Part shown: one piece after another, positions 16,751-25,641 of the stretch
Layout: every line of letters starts with the position of its first letter
Position numbering within the stretch: position 1 is the first letter of the stretch
DNA from: Rossellomorea marisflavi
Lineage (GTDB): Bacteria; Bacillota; Bacilli; Bacillales; Bacillaceae_B
Reading direction: 5' to 3'
NCBI RefSeq assembly: GCF_001274775.1
Contig: NZ_LGUE01000004.1
Location: 819,025-883,024, forward strand
Length of the DNA stretch: 64,000 nucleotides
Notes under the pieces: model-generated
The model's database searches: none
The model's input: only the letters and a program-made list of their open reading frames with translations
What the model was told of the DNA's origin: nothing
Program-made: the position numbers and the translations under genes

Positions 16751-18196
16751 ATGAAACAGTATCAGCTATACATTAATGGTGAATTTGTAGATAGTTCTTC
16801 AGGTGAAGTATCAGACGTCATCAATCCTGCTACGGAAGACGTCATTTCGAAAGTCCCAAAAGGAACTGAAGAAGACGTGGATCAGGCTATCGACGCCGCC
16901 CATAAAGCATTCCTATCGTGGGAAAAGGTCCCGTCAACTGAACGTGCATCCTATCTCCACAAGATGGCCGATAAATTGGAAGAACGAAAAGAACAATTCG
17001 TCGAGATGCTGACGGAGGAAAACGGGAAAACCGTCAAGGCGTCCGAAGACGAAATCAATACGGCGATCGATTACTTCCGCTACATGGCAGGATGGGCACT
17101 TCGCTATGAAGGAGAAATCCTCCAAAGTGAGCGTTCGAACGAAAACATCCTCGTTTATAAAAAACCGATCGGCGTTGTATCCGGGATCGTCCCTTGGAAC
17201 TTCCCGATGTTCATTCTTGCAAGGAAGGTGGCACCGGCCATCGTGACCGGCTGTACCATCGTCCTCAAACCTAGTCAGTACACGCCGAATACTGCCTGTG
17301 AATTTGCCAAGATCGTCGATGAAATCGGCCTTCCAAAAGGCGTCTTCAACCTTGTGACCGGAAAAGGATCAGAAATTGGGAACCGCATGGCCGGTCATCC
17401 CCGTGTCGGTCTCGTAACGATGACAGGAAGCTACCCTGCCGGATCCAAAGTCATGGAAGCCGCAGCCAATTCCATCACGAAGGTAAACCTTGAGCTTGGC
17501 GGTAAAGCACCCGCCATCGTGACGAAGCACGCCAACATCGACCTTGCCGTCGACCGCATCAAAACCTCACGGATCACGAACTCCGGACAGGCTTGTACGA
17601 ATGCAGAACGTGTCTACGTACACGAAAGCGTGGCGGAAGAATTCATTTCCAAGATCACCGAAGCTATGAAAAACACAACGGTCGGTGACCCTACAAGCCG
17701 TGACAGTGACATCGGACCTCTCGTCAACAAAGACCGGATCGAAGAAGTATCTGAAATGGTGAACAATGCCGTTGAGGCAGGCGCCCGTATTCTTACAGGC
17801 GGTAAAGCTCTAGAAGGAAAAGGCTTCTACTTCGAGCCGACTGTCCTTGTCGACGTAAAACAGGATATGGAGATCATCCAGGAGGAAATCTTCGGCCCAG
17901 TGCTCCCGATCATGACCTACAGCGACTTTGATGAAGTCATCGAATTGGCCAACGATACGGAATATGGTTTGTCCTCTTCGATCTTCAGTGAGAATCTGCA
18001 TGAAGTCATGAGAGCTGCCAATGAACTTCACTACGGTGAAACATTCGTCAACCGTGAAAACTTCGAAGCCATACATGGGTACCACGCCGGACGCGGACAG
18101 TCTGGACTGGGCGGTGCCGATGGGAAGCATGGACTTCATGACTATTTGGAGACACATGTCATCTACCTTGAGTATGATGAAAACTATAAAGGGTAA
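16751..18196 (+). CDS. aldA: aldehyde dehydrogenase, AldA (lactaldehyde/glycolaldehyde) type
   Basis: 481 residues behind CGAGGAGG. It aligns over its length with E. coli AldA as I recall it: INPATEDVISKVP near the start, NILVYKKPIGVVSGIVPWNF, NREN-FEA and the C-terminal GGADGKHGLHDYL. Catalytic residues are N150 (PWN), E248 (LELGGKAP) and C282 (NSGQACTNAERV). The enzyme oxidises small aldehydes such as lactaldehyde or glycolaldehyde with NAD. No fucose/rhamnose genes are nearby, so its role may be general aldehyde detoxification. Confidence 0.92.
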   Translation: MKQYQLYINGEFVDSSSGEVSDVINPATEDVISKVPKGTEEDVDQAIDAAHKAFLSWEKVPSTERASYLHKMADKLEERKEQFVEMLTEENGKTVKASEDEINTAIDYFRYMAGWALRYEGEILQSERSNENILVYKKPIGVVSGIVPWNFPMFILARKVAPAIVTGCTIVLKPSQYTPNTACEFAKIVDEIGLPKGVFNLVTGKGSEIGNRMAGHPRVGLVTMTGSYPAGSKVMEAAANSITKVNLELGGKAPAIVTKHANIDLAVDRIKTSRITNSGQACTNAERVYVHESVAEEFISKITEAMKNTTVGDPTSRDSDIGPLVNKDRIEEVSEMVNNAVEAGARILTGGKALEGKGFYFEPTVLVDVKQDMEIIQEEIFGPVLPIMTYSDFDEVIELANDTEYGLSSSIFSENLHEVMRAANELHYGETFVNRENFEAIHGYHAGRGQSGLGGADGKHGLHDYLETHVIYLEYDENYKG

Positions 18197-18201
18197 TTAA
18201 A

Positions 18202-18238
18202 AAGAAGGACCGTCGATCATGACGGTCCTTCTTTTTTT
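18202..18238 (+). terminator. intrinsic terminator after aldA
   Basis: AAGAAGGACCGTC (18202-18214) pairs perfectly with GACGGTCCTTCTT across GATCAT, and the T-run extends to 18238. Confidence 0.92.
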
Positions 18239-18280
18239 CTATATATAAGAACAAAAAAATATCGCACGGGATGCGATATT

Positions 18281-18400
18281 TTAAGAAATGATGAAAAAGC
18301 TGGCCATCATGATGACAAGGAGGATAACTGCTACTCCGGAGGTCATCCATAAGATGTCATTGAAATCCATCTTTGTTTCCAAAAGTCGATCTCTTTTCAT
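18281..18400 (-). CDS. 39-residue single-helix membrane peptide
   Basis: The ATG at 18400-18398 overlaps the TGA of the upstream zinc-ribbon gene in an ATGA, a classic translational coupling. The peptide has a charged N-terminus (MKRDRLLETKMDFND) and one hydrophobic helix (TSGVAVILLVIMMASFFIIS) ending at the stop. It has no recognised family. The coupling, the SigB-like promoter and the sensible membrane topology argue it is real despite its size. Confidence 0.6.
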   Translation of the reverse strand: MKRDRLLETKMDFNDILWMTSGVAVILLVIMMASFFIIS

Positions 18401-18621
18401 GCGTGCACCCCATTCCCTACTTGCTTCTCAATGATCCCAATGACATTAAATCCAGATACTGGTGAGTGTTCGTCTTCGCATGTGGTACAGGTAAAAGTTT
18501 CTTCCATTGTCGACCTGAACTCACTTGAACACTGTCTGCATTGAAGAATATGTAAGTCCATCCGGTCGCCTTCACAGTCAAATTTTATCCGTTCTTTTCC
18601 TCTGTTCAAGTAGGTCAACAT
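18397..18621 (-). CDS. small zinc-ribbon protein
   Basis: 74 residues from the ATG at 18621, or 54 from the internal ATG at 18561 (MDLHILQC); the first has a GGGGA site and the second an AAGG site, so the start is unsettled. Two cysteine pairs, CRQC and CTTC, are 20 residues apart and form a likely zinc ribbon. There is no membrane segment. It is first in a two-gene operon with the 39-residue membrane peptide. The function is unknown. Confidence 0.7.
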   Translation of the reverse strand: MLTYLNRGKERIKFDCEGDRMDLHILQCRQCSSEFRSTMEETFTCTTCEDEHSPVSGFNVIGIIEKQVGNGVHA

Positions 18622-18654
18622 TCATCTTCCCCTATCGTTGTAAGTAGTACTTAT

Positions 18655-18679
18655 TTACCCGACTTTTAGGGGATAAAAC
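18655..18679 (-). promoter_or_regulatory. strong SigB-like promoter for the zinc-ribbon operon
   Basis: On the minus strand GTTTTA (18679-18674), 13 bp, GGGTAA (18660-18655) fits GTTTAA-N12-15-GGGWAW closely. It sits about 35 bases before the longer start, which supports that start and suggests general-stress control. Confidence 0.6.
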
Positions 18680-18751
18680 ATATTTTAGAAGAGGTGGAAG
18701 AACTATTATTCTGTACCTGTCCGGTCTATAGTACTCATTTGGTGGAGATAG

Positions 18752-19693
18752 GTCGTTCCGTTCCGCTGCGGTCACCCGCTTTCCATGGGGCGTGCTTTGA
18801 GCCGCTTCGGCGCTGCCTGCGTGGTCTCACCCTGCCCGCTTCTCCCATAGGAGTCGGGTGACCTCCTTTGCTCTGCACTTTGTGCATTGGAGTGGTATCC
18901 GACTGATTCTACGCAAGATGTTATGGTCTCCGTTATGAAAAATTGAAGCTGTAGATGGGCCATTACTTTATGTGAAAATGATTAAGGGCTATTTCGAAAC
19001 AGGGAATCAACTTCCTGTTTTCAAATGGGAGTGAGGGGAGAATGGGTCGTTCCGTTCCGCTGCCCCGCTTTCCATGGGGCGTGCGGTGAGCCGCTTCTCC
19101 CATAGGAATCGGGTGACCTCCTCTGCTCTGCACTTTGTGCATTGAAGTGGTATCCGACTGATTCTACGCAAGATGTTATGGCCTCCATTATGAAAAATTG
19201 AAGCCGTAGATGGGCCATTACGTTATGTAAAAACGATAATGGGCTATTTCGAAACAGGGAATCAACTTCCTGTTTTCAAATGGGAGTGAGGGGAGAATGG
19301 GTCGTTCCGTTCCGCTGCGGCCACCCGCTTTCCATGGGGCGTGCGGTGAGCCGCTTCTCCCATAGGAATCGGGTGACCTCCTCTGCTCTGCACTTTGTGC
19401 ATTGAAGTGGTATCCGACTGATTCTACGCAAGATGTTATGGCCTCCATTATGAAAAATTGAAGCCGTAGATGGGCCATTACGTTATGTAAAAACGATAAT
19501 GGGCTATTTCGAAACAGGGAATCAACTTCCTGTTTTCAAATGGGAGTGAGGGGAGAATGGGTCGTTCCGTTCCGCTGCGGCCACCCGCTTTCCATGGGGC
19601 GTGCGGTGAGCCGCTTCGGCGAGCCTGCAGGGTCTCACCCTGCCCGCTATTCCCATAGGAGTCGGGTGGCCTTCGCTGCACTGCACTTTGTGC
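18752..19693 (-). repeat. tandem array of A-type elements, 294/255/260-bp units
   Basis: Four units start at 18752, 19046, 19301 and 19561, all pointing left. Each joins an A-type element to the same spacer of about 165 bases. Units 2 and 3 are nearly identical and lack 34 bases of the central hairpin. The missing piece lies between two CCGCTT copies seen in unit 1, so a slippage deletion followed by tandem amplification explains them. Unit 2 also lacks 5 bases in an outer arm. The last unit is a full-length element. Short open frames here repeat with the unit and are not genes. Confidence 0.92.
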
Positions 19694-19847
19694 GAATTGA
19701 TGAGCGTTAGGTGATTCTTAAAGGGGAATGGATCCCACCTTTTCTATGAGGTTTGAAATCATTTGCATACGACTCCACACTATTTTAAAAAAATGAATGA
19801 TTTAGATCCCCGTCGCTACCTTGTTGTATGCATAGCCTACTTAACTA

Positions 19848-19926
19848 GCACTGAGTGTACTGAAGCGGAAGGGATTTGACTCCCGCAGAAAGCAAATTCC
19901 TGCATCGGAAGGGAACGGACCACTCT
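19848..19926 (+). repeat. B-type element, internally deleted
   Basis: GCGGAAGGGATTTGACTCC is followed within a few bases by AGAAAGCAAATTCCTGC and then GGAAGGGAACGGAC. Both outer arms (GGATTTG and CAAATTCC) survive but the whole centre is missing compared with the full copy at 20030. Confidence 0.75.
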
Positions 19927-20029
19927 TCATGAGCACCCCTCCTCACAATGAACGAAACGATGACTTTATGCCACCCTGCCCTAACTTATGGAATGGAAGT
20001 CCAACGCATTTCTAATCACCATCACAGAG

Positions 20030-20152
20030 TGCACTGAAGCGGAAGAGATTTGACTCCTGCGGAAAAGGAGGATGATTGAGACCCCGCAGGCACGAGGAGG
20101 CTCGACTTGCTCCCCGCGGAAAGCAAATCCCTGTAGCGAAAGGGAACGGACC
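20030..20152 (+). repeat. B-type structured intergenic element, full copy
   Basis: The outer arm GATTTG before ACTCC faces CAAATC after GGAAAG. The inner arm CTGCGG faces CCGCGG, and the centre reads TTGAG...CTCGA around CCCCGCAGGCACGAGG. The tail is AGCGAAAGGGAACGG. It points right, away from the left-pointing A-type array. Confidence 0.88.
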
Positions 20153-20298
20153 CTACCCAAAGATACACCCCTACCAAGAATGCTTATCACTCAAACAAGG
20201 ACTCATTCACTTTTTATGGAATTATTAATAGAGGATACACCAACAATCATCTGAAAAAGACCGAACCCAAAACCAGACCAGAAAGGAAGTGCATACGA

Positions 20299-20841
20299 TT
20301 GACTCACGAAAGCAAACTCATCATCTCTCCATTAACCGATGATCTAATAGAAGACATTAACAAAACAAACGACCCCTTCAGACTATACGGCCGAGTCGTC
20401 CCCCGCTTACAATCGGGGAAGTGGTCCTACAAAGAAGTTCTTTTTGATGAAGAGACAGAAACACGGTTCCCCGACGACCACCTTGAATGGGACCAGTATA
20501 TCGACCGGGAGGACAAAAAAGTTTTCTTAGCTTATCTGAACGATTCCTGTATAGGGCAGATTCGAGTCGTGAAAGAGTGGAATCGATTCTGTTACATCGA
20601 AAACATTGCAACGAAACGAGAATACCGAGGCAGCGGTGTCGGAAAGGTACTCCTACATCAAGCAGAGGAATGGGCACGGGAACGAAGTCTTATAGGCATG
20701 TCCCTTGAAGCACAGGATGATAATCTCGATGCATGCAGATTTTACGTGAAACAAGGGTTCAAGCTGGGTGGAGTTGATACTCTAAAACAAGCATACAACC
20801 CAAATATCGATGCCACTTTATACTGGTACAAGTTATTCTAA
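20299..20841 (+). CDS. GNAT acetyltransferase, streptothricin acetyltransferase (SatA)-like
   Basis: 180 residues from a TTG nine bases after AAAGGAAG. It shares the SatA/YyaR plan: an N-terminal DLIEDINKTNDPF segment, the acetyl-CoA loop REYRGSGVGKVLLHQAEEWA and a C-terminal LEAQDDNLDACRFYVKQGF. Such enzymes acetylate streptothricin or related lysine-like groups. Resistance is inference from family. It is monocistronic, flanked by a repeat locus upstream and terminators downstream. Confidence 0.82.
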   Translation: MTHESKLIISPLTDDLIEDINKTNDPFRLYGRVVPRLQSGKWSYKEVLFDEETETRFPDDHLEWDQYIDREDKKVFLAYLNDSCIGQIRVVKEWNRFCYIENIATKREYRGSGVGKVLLHQAEEWARERSLIGMSLEAQDDNLDACRFYVKQGFKLGGVDTLKQAYNPNIDATLYWYKLF

Positions 20842-20855
20842 GGGCACAAACAGAT

Positions 20856-20879
20856 AGCCGTGACGGATTCGGCTTTTTT
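20856..20879 (+). terminator. intrinsic terminator after the SatA-like gene
   Basis: AGCCG (20856-20860) pairs with CGGCT (20870-20874), and the T-run continues to 20879. Confidence 0.7.
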
Positions 20880-20903
20880 CATGCCTCACGCTAAAATGTA
20901 GAA

Positions 20904-20933
20904 ACCACCCCGGGCATCAAAAACCGGGGTGGT
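20904..20933 (-). terminator. hairpin after the PRD regulator gene
   Basis: ACCACCCCGG (20904-20913) and CCGGGGTGGT (20924-20933) are perfect arms. It directly follows the regulator's stop on the minus strand. The tail TTTCTACATTTT is only moderately T-rich. Confidence 0.7.
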
Positions 20934-20936
20934 CTC

Positions 20937-22850
20937 TTATTTATCCATGATGACGTTTGACAGGGCAACGAAATCTTCGAAAGAGCGGCATTTCAACAGC
21001 TCCTTGTACTTCTTGCTTTCGGTGAATTCGATGAAGAGATCATAGATCTTGGTTGCTTCTTCGTAGTTTTTATTCCCCATGGCGATGAGGAATACGACGC
21101 CTACTTCATGCCCGTCATTCCATTCGACCGGGTGATCGAGGATGGCGATGTTGATGATGGTTTCCTTGGCGATCAATCCCAGGGGATGCGGTATAGCGAT
21201 TCCTTTTCCGATCGCAGTGGAACCAAGGGATTCCCGTTCAAGGACCGATGCATGGAAATCTTGATCCACGAAGTCTTCTGCTTCCAACTGCTCACTCATG
21301 CTTTTCAACAGGCTTTCCTTGTCCACCTTTCCTTCTATGTGGCGGAATAGAATCGGCCTGAAATAGGTCGTGAGCATGGTCGATTTCAGGATCGACTCAT
21401 TCATAATGGCTTCTACCTGCTTTGATTCATCGTCAGTCAGGAAGGGACTGACAATCGCCACCGGTTTGTTCTTTTTGGATAATTTCACTGTCGAGATGAC
21501 GATGTCTTCACTGATGCTCTCCCGGTGTTCATATTCATAAAGGGAGATGATATCCGTGATCACCAGGTCCCGGAACGTGGCACGCAGCTTCGTTTCCAGG
21601 AGACGGGCGGTACCGAGCCCTGTCCCGCATACAATGAGCGCCACTTTTTTCCGGTCTGACTCCAGGAAGTACTTCCGCTCAAGGGCTGCCCCGATATGAA
21701 GGACGAGGTAGCCGAGCTCATCGTCGTTCACCGCGCTCGGAAATCGATCCTGTACTCCCTTCACCGCCCCTAGGGTGACCTCATAGGCCACGGGATAGTT
21801 GATTTTGATATGATCCAGGAGGGGGTTCTTCATATTCATATTGAATCGGATCCGGTAGAGCATGGCCTTCAGGTGAGAAATGAGATCCGATTTTAACTGG
21901 GTGTCGGATCGGAGGTCATAATGATGCCGCTTATAGATATACTCAAGCATATCCATGACGAGCTCATGTTGCTCATCTGCCATATAGTCTCCGTCCTTCA
22001 CCTTTGGGCGCACCTTGCTCATGATCTGCAGCAGGAAGTAAATCTTCTCAGCGTCAGAGAATCCGAGGGAGAATGTTTCCTCAAGGTCGCTCACGATGGT
22101 TTCCGCCAATTGCTGATAGTCGACCGGTGCTTCGAATGTGGCAAACACCGAAATCGGGTGCTCTGTACGGATTCGTTCGATGGATATGGCTGTATGGATG
22201 ATGAGATTTTCCAGAGCGATATCCGGCAGATTCAACGAGTGCTGCCTAAACTGAGCCGTCAGGATAGTGGAGATCTTCTCTAACTCCTTCATGTCAAAAA
22301 AGCGATGAAGGGCGCTGGTCCGACCGATTTCGGAGGATCCTTGCGATAGATTTTTCGCAAGGCAGAATCGGATGTTCTTTTCTTCCCCGTCCACTCTTAT
22401 CCCGTGGCCCGGTTTTGACGACAGTTCCAGATGATACCCTGTCAGGATTCTGCGAACGTTTTTCATATCATTGTTCAACGTGGCTCTGCTGATGAACATC
22501 TGATCGGCCAGGTCTTCGAGCTTCGTGAATCCTTTTGATAATAAGAGGGATTTCAAGACGTATTGAACGCGGTAGTCCGGGTCATCCTGCACCACGTTCT
22601 GGCGGTTGAATTGATCACATAAGCCATCAAACGCTTCTTTTTCCCATACCAGAAGGTGATATCCTTTCTGCCTCTCAAGGGCTATCTCTGCTCCATAGGG
22701 TGCAAGACTGTCATTGAGCTTTTTGATATCGGTTCTGATGGTACGCGTGGAGACATCAAAATGGGATGCCATCTCATCAGGCAGCCATCCATCCCTCTCC
22801 AGGAATGATTGAAAGATTCCGGCAAGGCGTTTATTCAAGAATAAATTCAA
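20937..22850 (-). CDS. PRD-domain transcriptional activator of a PTS operon (BglG/LicR/MtlR type)
   Basis: About 637 residues. I place the start at the TTG at 22850, six bases after AAAGAGGAG; the ATG at 22856 overlaps that site, and a TTG at 22889 lies inside an inverted repeat. In order: an HTH (DEMASHFDVSTRTIRTDIKKL), a second HTH (LADQMFISRATLNNDMKNV), two PRD domains (about 190-400), an EIIB-like domain with VCGTGLGTARLLE, and an EIIA-like domain with histidine in GIAIPHPLG. PTS phosphorylation of these histidines and the cysteine sets activity. It closes the mng-like operon and probably activates it when substrate flows through the PTS. Confidence 0.92.
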   Translation of the reverse strand: MNLFLNKRLAGIFQSFLERDGWLPDEMASHFDVSTRTIRTDIKKLNDSLAPYGAEIALERQKGYHLLVWEKEAFDGLCDQFNRQNVVQDDPDYRVQYVLKSLLLSKGFTKLEDLADQMFISRATLNNDMKNVRRILTGYHLELSSKPGHGIRVDGEEKNIRFCLAKNLSQGSSEIGRTSALHRFFDMKELEKISTILTAQFRQHSLNLPDIALENLIIHTAISIERIRTEHPISVFATFEAPVDYQQLAETIVSDLEETFSLGFSDAEKIYFLLQIMSKVRPKVKDGDYMADEQHELVMDMLEYIYKRHHYDLRSDTQLKSDLISHLKAMLYRIRFNMNMKNPLLDHIKINYPVAYEVTLGAVKGVQDRFPSAVNDDELGYLVLHIGAALERKYFLESDRKKVALIVCGTGLGTARLLETKLRATFRDLVITDIISLYEYEHRESISEDIVISTVKLSKKNKPVAIVSPFLTDDESKQVEAIMNESILKSTMLTTYFRPILFRHIEGKVDKESLLKSMSEQLEAEDFVDQDFHASVLERESLGSTAIGKGIAIPHPLGLIAKETIINIAILDHPVEWNDGHEVGVVFLIAMGNKNYEEATKIYDLFIEFTESKKYKELLKCRSFEDFVALSNVIMDK

Positions 22851-22887
22851 TTGCATCTCCTCTTTTCGACTGCCACCCAACGTGAAC

Positions 22888-22914
22888 AATCATAGGGGGG
22901 ATACCCCTATGATT
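22888..22914. repeat. 11-bp perfect inverted repeat between mngB and the regulator
   Basis: AATCATAGGGG (22888-22898) and CCCCTATGATT (22904-22914) flank GGATA. There is no T-run on either strand, so it is not a standard terminator. It lies 5 bases after the mngB-like stop and upstream of the regulator start. It may set the relative level of regulator mRNA or act as an operator. Confidence 0.7.
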
Positions 22915-22918
22915 GCAT

Positions 22919-25549
22919 TCATTTTATAACGTAGGTTTGAAGCTGACAGTGTGACAAGTCCGTGATGTTTTCCATAGCTGTTGTTTCGTTCAGGGCCACT
23001 GCTTCCAACGTGCGATTCTTTACATCGACCGTCGACTTTGAAGTCTCGTATGGATTGAAGCATCGCAGGATGTAAGCATCCGACCGTTCTGCTTTCTTGA
23101 TGGCACTCACTGCAGCTGTGTGGTCAGGGCTGACTTCAAACAGGCTGTATTCCTTTTCAAACTTCGCTTCTTCATCCCGATTCGAGAAGATCAAGCGCCC
23201 ATTTAGGAAGTCTGCCAGTTGATACACCGCAAGCGGCGACAGGTACTCCTTCGCTGTCCTGACAAGCTCTGCATCATCAAAGTAGCCTGTATTCATCTGG
23301 TATGCAAAGGTGAACTTCAATTCACCGATCATTTGTGCATCAGGAGTTTCGATGATTTTCTCTCCAGAAGCACGACCAGGTCTGTATAGAAGATCCTCTT
23401 TGCCCATGTATCCGAACGTACGGAACAGGGTGAGGGCAATCGTGTCATAATGCTCGCCGATGATTTCATACTCACGGACTCCTTCTGTGAAGACCGTGAA
23501 TCCATGACCCTCATCATGCAAGTTCACGAAACTTTGCATCGGTTCGATGGAAATCGGCTTTTCCTGCCACTCTTCTTCTTCCCACACATCGAGTTCCGGA
23601 AGGGCAACTGGTCTCTTGATTATACCAAAAGGCTGATCTGCATAGGAGAACCTGGAGGCAATATCCGTTGCGAATACTACGCGGAGACGATGGCTTAGTG
23701 CCTGGTTATCCAAGTCGACGTTAAAGTGGATAAGTGGATCTCCGGAACGAAGTGCCACCGTTACAGACAGAGGCATATCCACAGAGCATTTCCCATCGGC
23801 CCGTTCTTCCAGGTCACGTGGTACTTCCATCAACAGATTGATGTTCATGATTTCCTCTACGGCATTCCTTCCCACGTCCACCGTTCCATCCGCCCCGACA
23901 GAGCTGATGATCAGATCTTTGCGCGGCGGTGAGTAGTTGTATGAATCCCCATCGTCCCCGTTTTCTTCGAAGATCATTTGATTCTTATAGACGCTTCCTG
24001 TCGGCTTATGCGTAATGGTCAGGGTGCAATCATCTTCAAATTGGATGCGGTAGTGGTCATTTTCAATCGCATCGACTTTTTCATTCGGTTGATCTCCAAG
24101 TTCGTTTTCTTTCAGATCAAAATAGAACTGTGAATATCCGAGGGACGGGATGTCATTGACTTTGACGACCAGTTTTGCTGCATATACCTTCTCAGGCAGA
24201 TAGACTTTCTTGCTTGGATTGAGATAGATATGCTGATTGAGCACATAATCGGTCAGCTCGGTTTTTTCCTTGATCGTGAAGGGCAGCTGTTCACCGTTGA
24301 CATCGCGGATCGTGAATTCCTTCTCCGGAAGATAGGCGTCGAATTCCACATATCCCTTCCTTGCATAAGGAAGCGCATTGAATACTGTGAAGGAGAAGGT
24401 TTCTTCCTGATTGATCTTCTGAGCGATCATGCGCATATGAAGCTCAAGGAGATTGTCCCCGAGATCCCGCGCCTGCTTGTACCGGAAGAAGACATCCTGA
24501 TTGGTTGTATCACTGTTGCAACCACCGATGCTGTCATGGGCGGCATTCTCGAACATGAGCTTCCAGATCTCCGCTACCGTCTCATGAGGATAGTCGTGCC
24601 CGAGGGAATGGCTGATTGTGAGAACAGGCTCGAGTGTGTTCGTAATGAAGTTCTCGATCTGGTTGTTCAATTGCTTGAGGTCCGCCCTCGTTGAGAAGAT
24701 GGTCTTATGGATCCGGCTGTGTTTCCCTTCTGTCAGTTCTCCTTCCAATACCGGCAGTGAAGTGGCGGCTTCTTTGATCTCCTGGAGGAAGCGCTCTGGC
24801 TCGTTCAGGACATACTCACGGTCCTCATCGATTTCGTTGAATCGATTGATGAGCTCAGGCAGGTTTTTGCGGATTGGGGCCTGGTCGAAACCATTCGGGA
24901 AATAAACATGCTCCGTAGACGCTTTTGCTTCGAGTTTCCCGACTTGTTCATTGAGATATGGAAGGATATCGTCCTCGCCTTCAGGGATGTTGCCTCCGTA
25001 GTAGTAACCGAATGGAATCTGAACGGCGAAGACTTCACTGCCATCCGACCCCTTCCAGGTGAACTCCGTCTGCTTCAAGCGATTATCGGCAACCCCTCTC
25101 CAGAAGAGGAATGTATCGATGCCGAACTGCTTGTAGATCTGAGGCATCTGAGCCGCCTGCCCGAATGCGTCGGGCACATAGCCGACCGCCATGGAGTGAC
25201 CGAATGATTCTGCAATGCTTTGTCCGTAGTAAAGGTTCCGGACGATGGATTCACCCGAAATGACCAGCTGGTCGGTCTGTGTATACCAAGGTCCTGTCAT
25301 GATGCGCTTAGCCGCGATCAACGCTTCCAGTCGCCCCCTGTCTTCTGGATACCATTTCAAGTAGTCATCTAGGAGTGATGCCTGCGCATCCAGCAGGTAG
25401 TACTTAAAATCCTCGTTGTTTTCAAGCGTTTCAAGGACTTCCTTCACCTGCTTCGCAAGATAGATTTTCGACCGTGATGTTGTGAAATACCATTCGCGAT
25501 CCCAGTGTGTATGGGGAATGACGTGTACTTTTGTTTTTGCTTTCAACAT
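22919..25549 (-). CDS. mngB: glycoside hydrolase family 38, mannosylglycerate hydrolase-like
   Basis: 876 residues, one short of E. coli MngB (877), and alike along the whole length. The GH38 zinc site is in PHTHWDREWYFTTS (H13, H15, D17), the catalytic nucleophile is D127 in GYVPDAFGQAAQMPQI, and AAHDSIGGCNSDTTNQDV supplies another zinc ligand. MngB cleaves 2-O-(6-phospho-alpha-mannosyl)-glycerate into mannose-6-phosphate and glycerate. Its place behind a fructose-family PTS supports a phosphorylated alpha-mannoside substrate. Another alpha-mannoside is possible, since MngB-like enzymes are also found with other PTS systems. Confidence 0.88.
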   Translation of the reverse strand: MLKAKTKVHVIPHTHWDREWYFTTSRSKIYLAKQVKEVLETLENNEDFKYYLLDAQASLLDDYLKWYPEDRGRLEALIAAKRIMTGPWYTQTDQLVISGESIVRNLYYGQSIAESFGHSMAVGYVPDAFGQAAQMPQIYKQFGIDTFLFWRGVADNRLKQTEFTWKGSDGSEVFAVQIPFGYYYGGNIPEGEDDILPYLNEQVGKLEAKASTEHVYFPNGFDQAPIRKNLPELINRFNEIDEDREYVLNEPERFLQEIKEAATSLPVLEGELTEGKHSRIHKTIFSTRADLKQLNNQIENFITNTLEPVLTISHSLGHDYPHETVAEIWKLMFENAAHDSIGGCNSDTTNQDVFFRYKQARDLGDNLLELHMRMIAQKINQEETFSFTVFNALPYARKGYVEFDAYLPEKEFTIRDVNGEQLPFTIKEKTELTDYVLNQHIYLNPSKKVYLPEKVYAAKLVVKVNDIPSLGYSQFYFDLKENELGDQPNEKVDAIENDHYRIQFEDDCTLTITHKPTGSVYKNQMIFEENGDDGDSYNYSPPRKDLIISSVGADGTVDVGRNAVEEIMNINLLMEVPRDLEERADGKCSVDMPLSVTVALRSGDPLIHFNVDLDNQALSHRLRVVFATDIASRFSYADQPFGIIKRPVALPELDVWEEEEWQEKPISIEPMQSFVNLHDEGHGFTVFTEGVREYEIIGEHYDTIALTLFRTFGYMGKEDLLYRPGRASGEKIIETPDAQMIGELKFTFAYQMNTGYFDDAELVRTAKEYLSPLAVYQLADFLNGRLIFSNRDEEAKFEKEYSLFEVSPDHTAAVSAIKKAERSDAYILRCFNPYETSKSTVDVKNRTLEAVALNETTAMENITDLSHCQLQTYVIK

Positions 25550-25609
25550 GATGACCTCCTGAGGAGAAGAGATTCCTCTTCCTTAATGAGTGATCTTGGA
25601 AAATAGCCG

Positions 25610-25631
25610 TGTCACGGATTTCTCCGTGACA
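25610..25631. repeat. intercistronic hairpin between PTS IIC and the GH38 gene
   Basis: TGTCACGGA (25610-25618) and TCCGTGACA (25623-25631) are perfect arms around TTTC. No T-run follows on the minus strand. It sits 10 bases after the IIC stop, where a stem could protect the upstream mRNA or allow partial termination. Confidence 0.65.
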
Positions 25632-25641
25632 GGCGATTGAT

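Noticed and set aside
18772..19681. Several similar 60-90-codon minus-strand frames
   Set aside because: They are translations of the tandem repeat unit, not genes.
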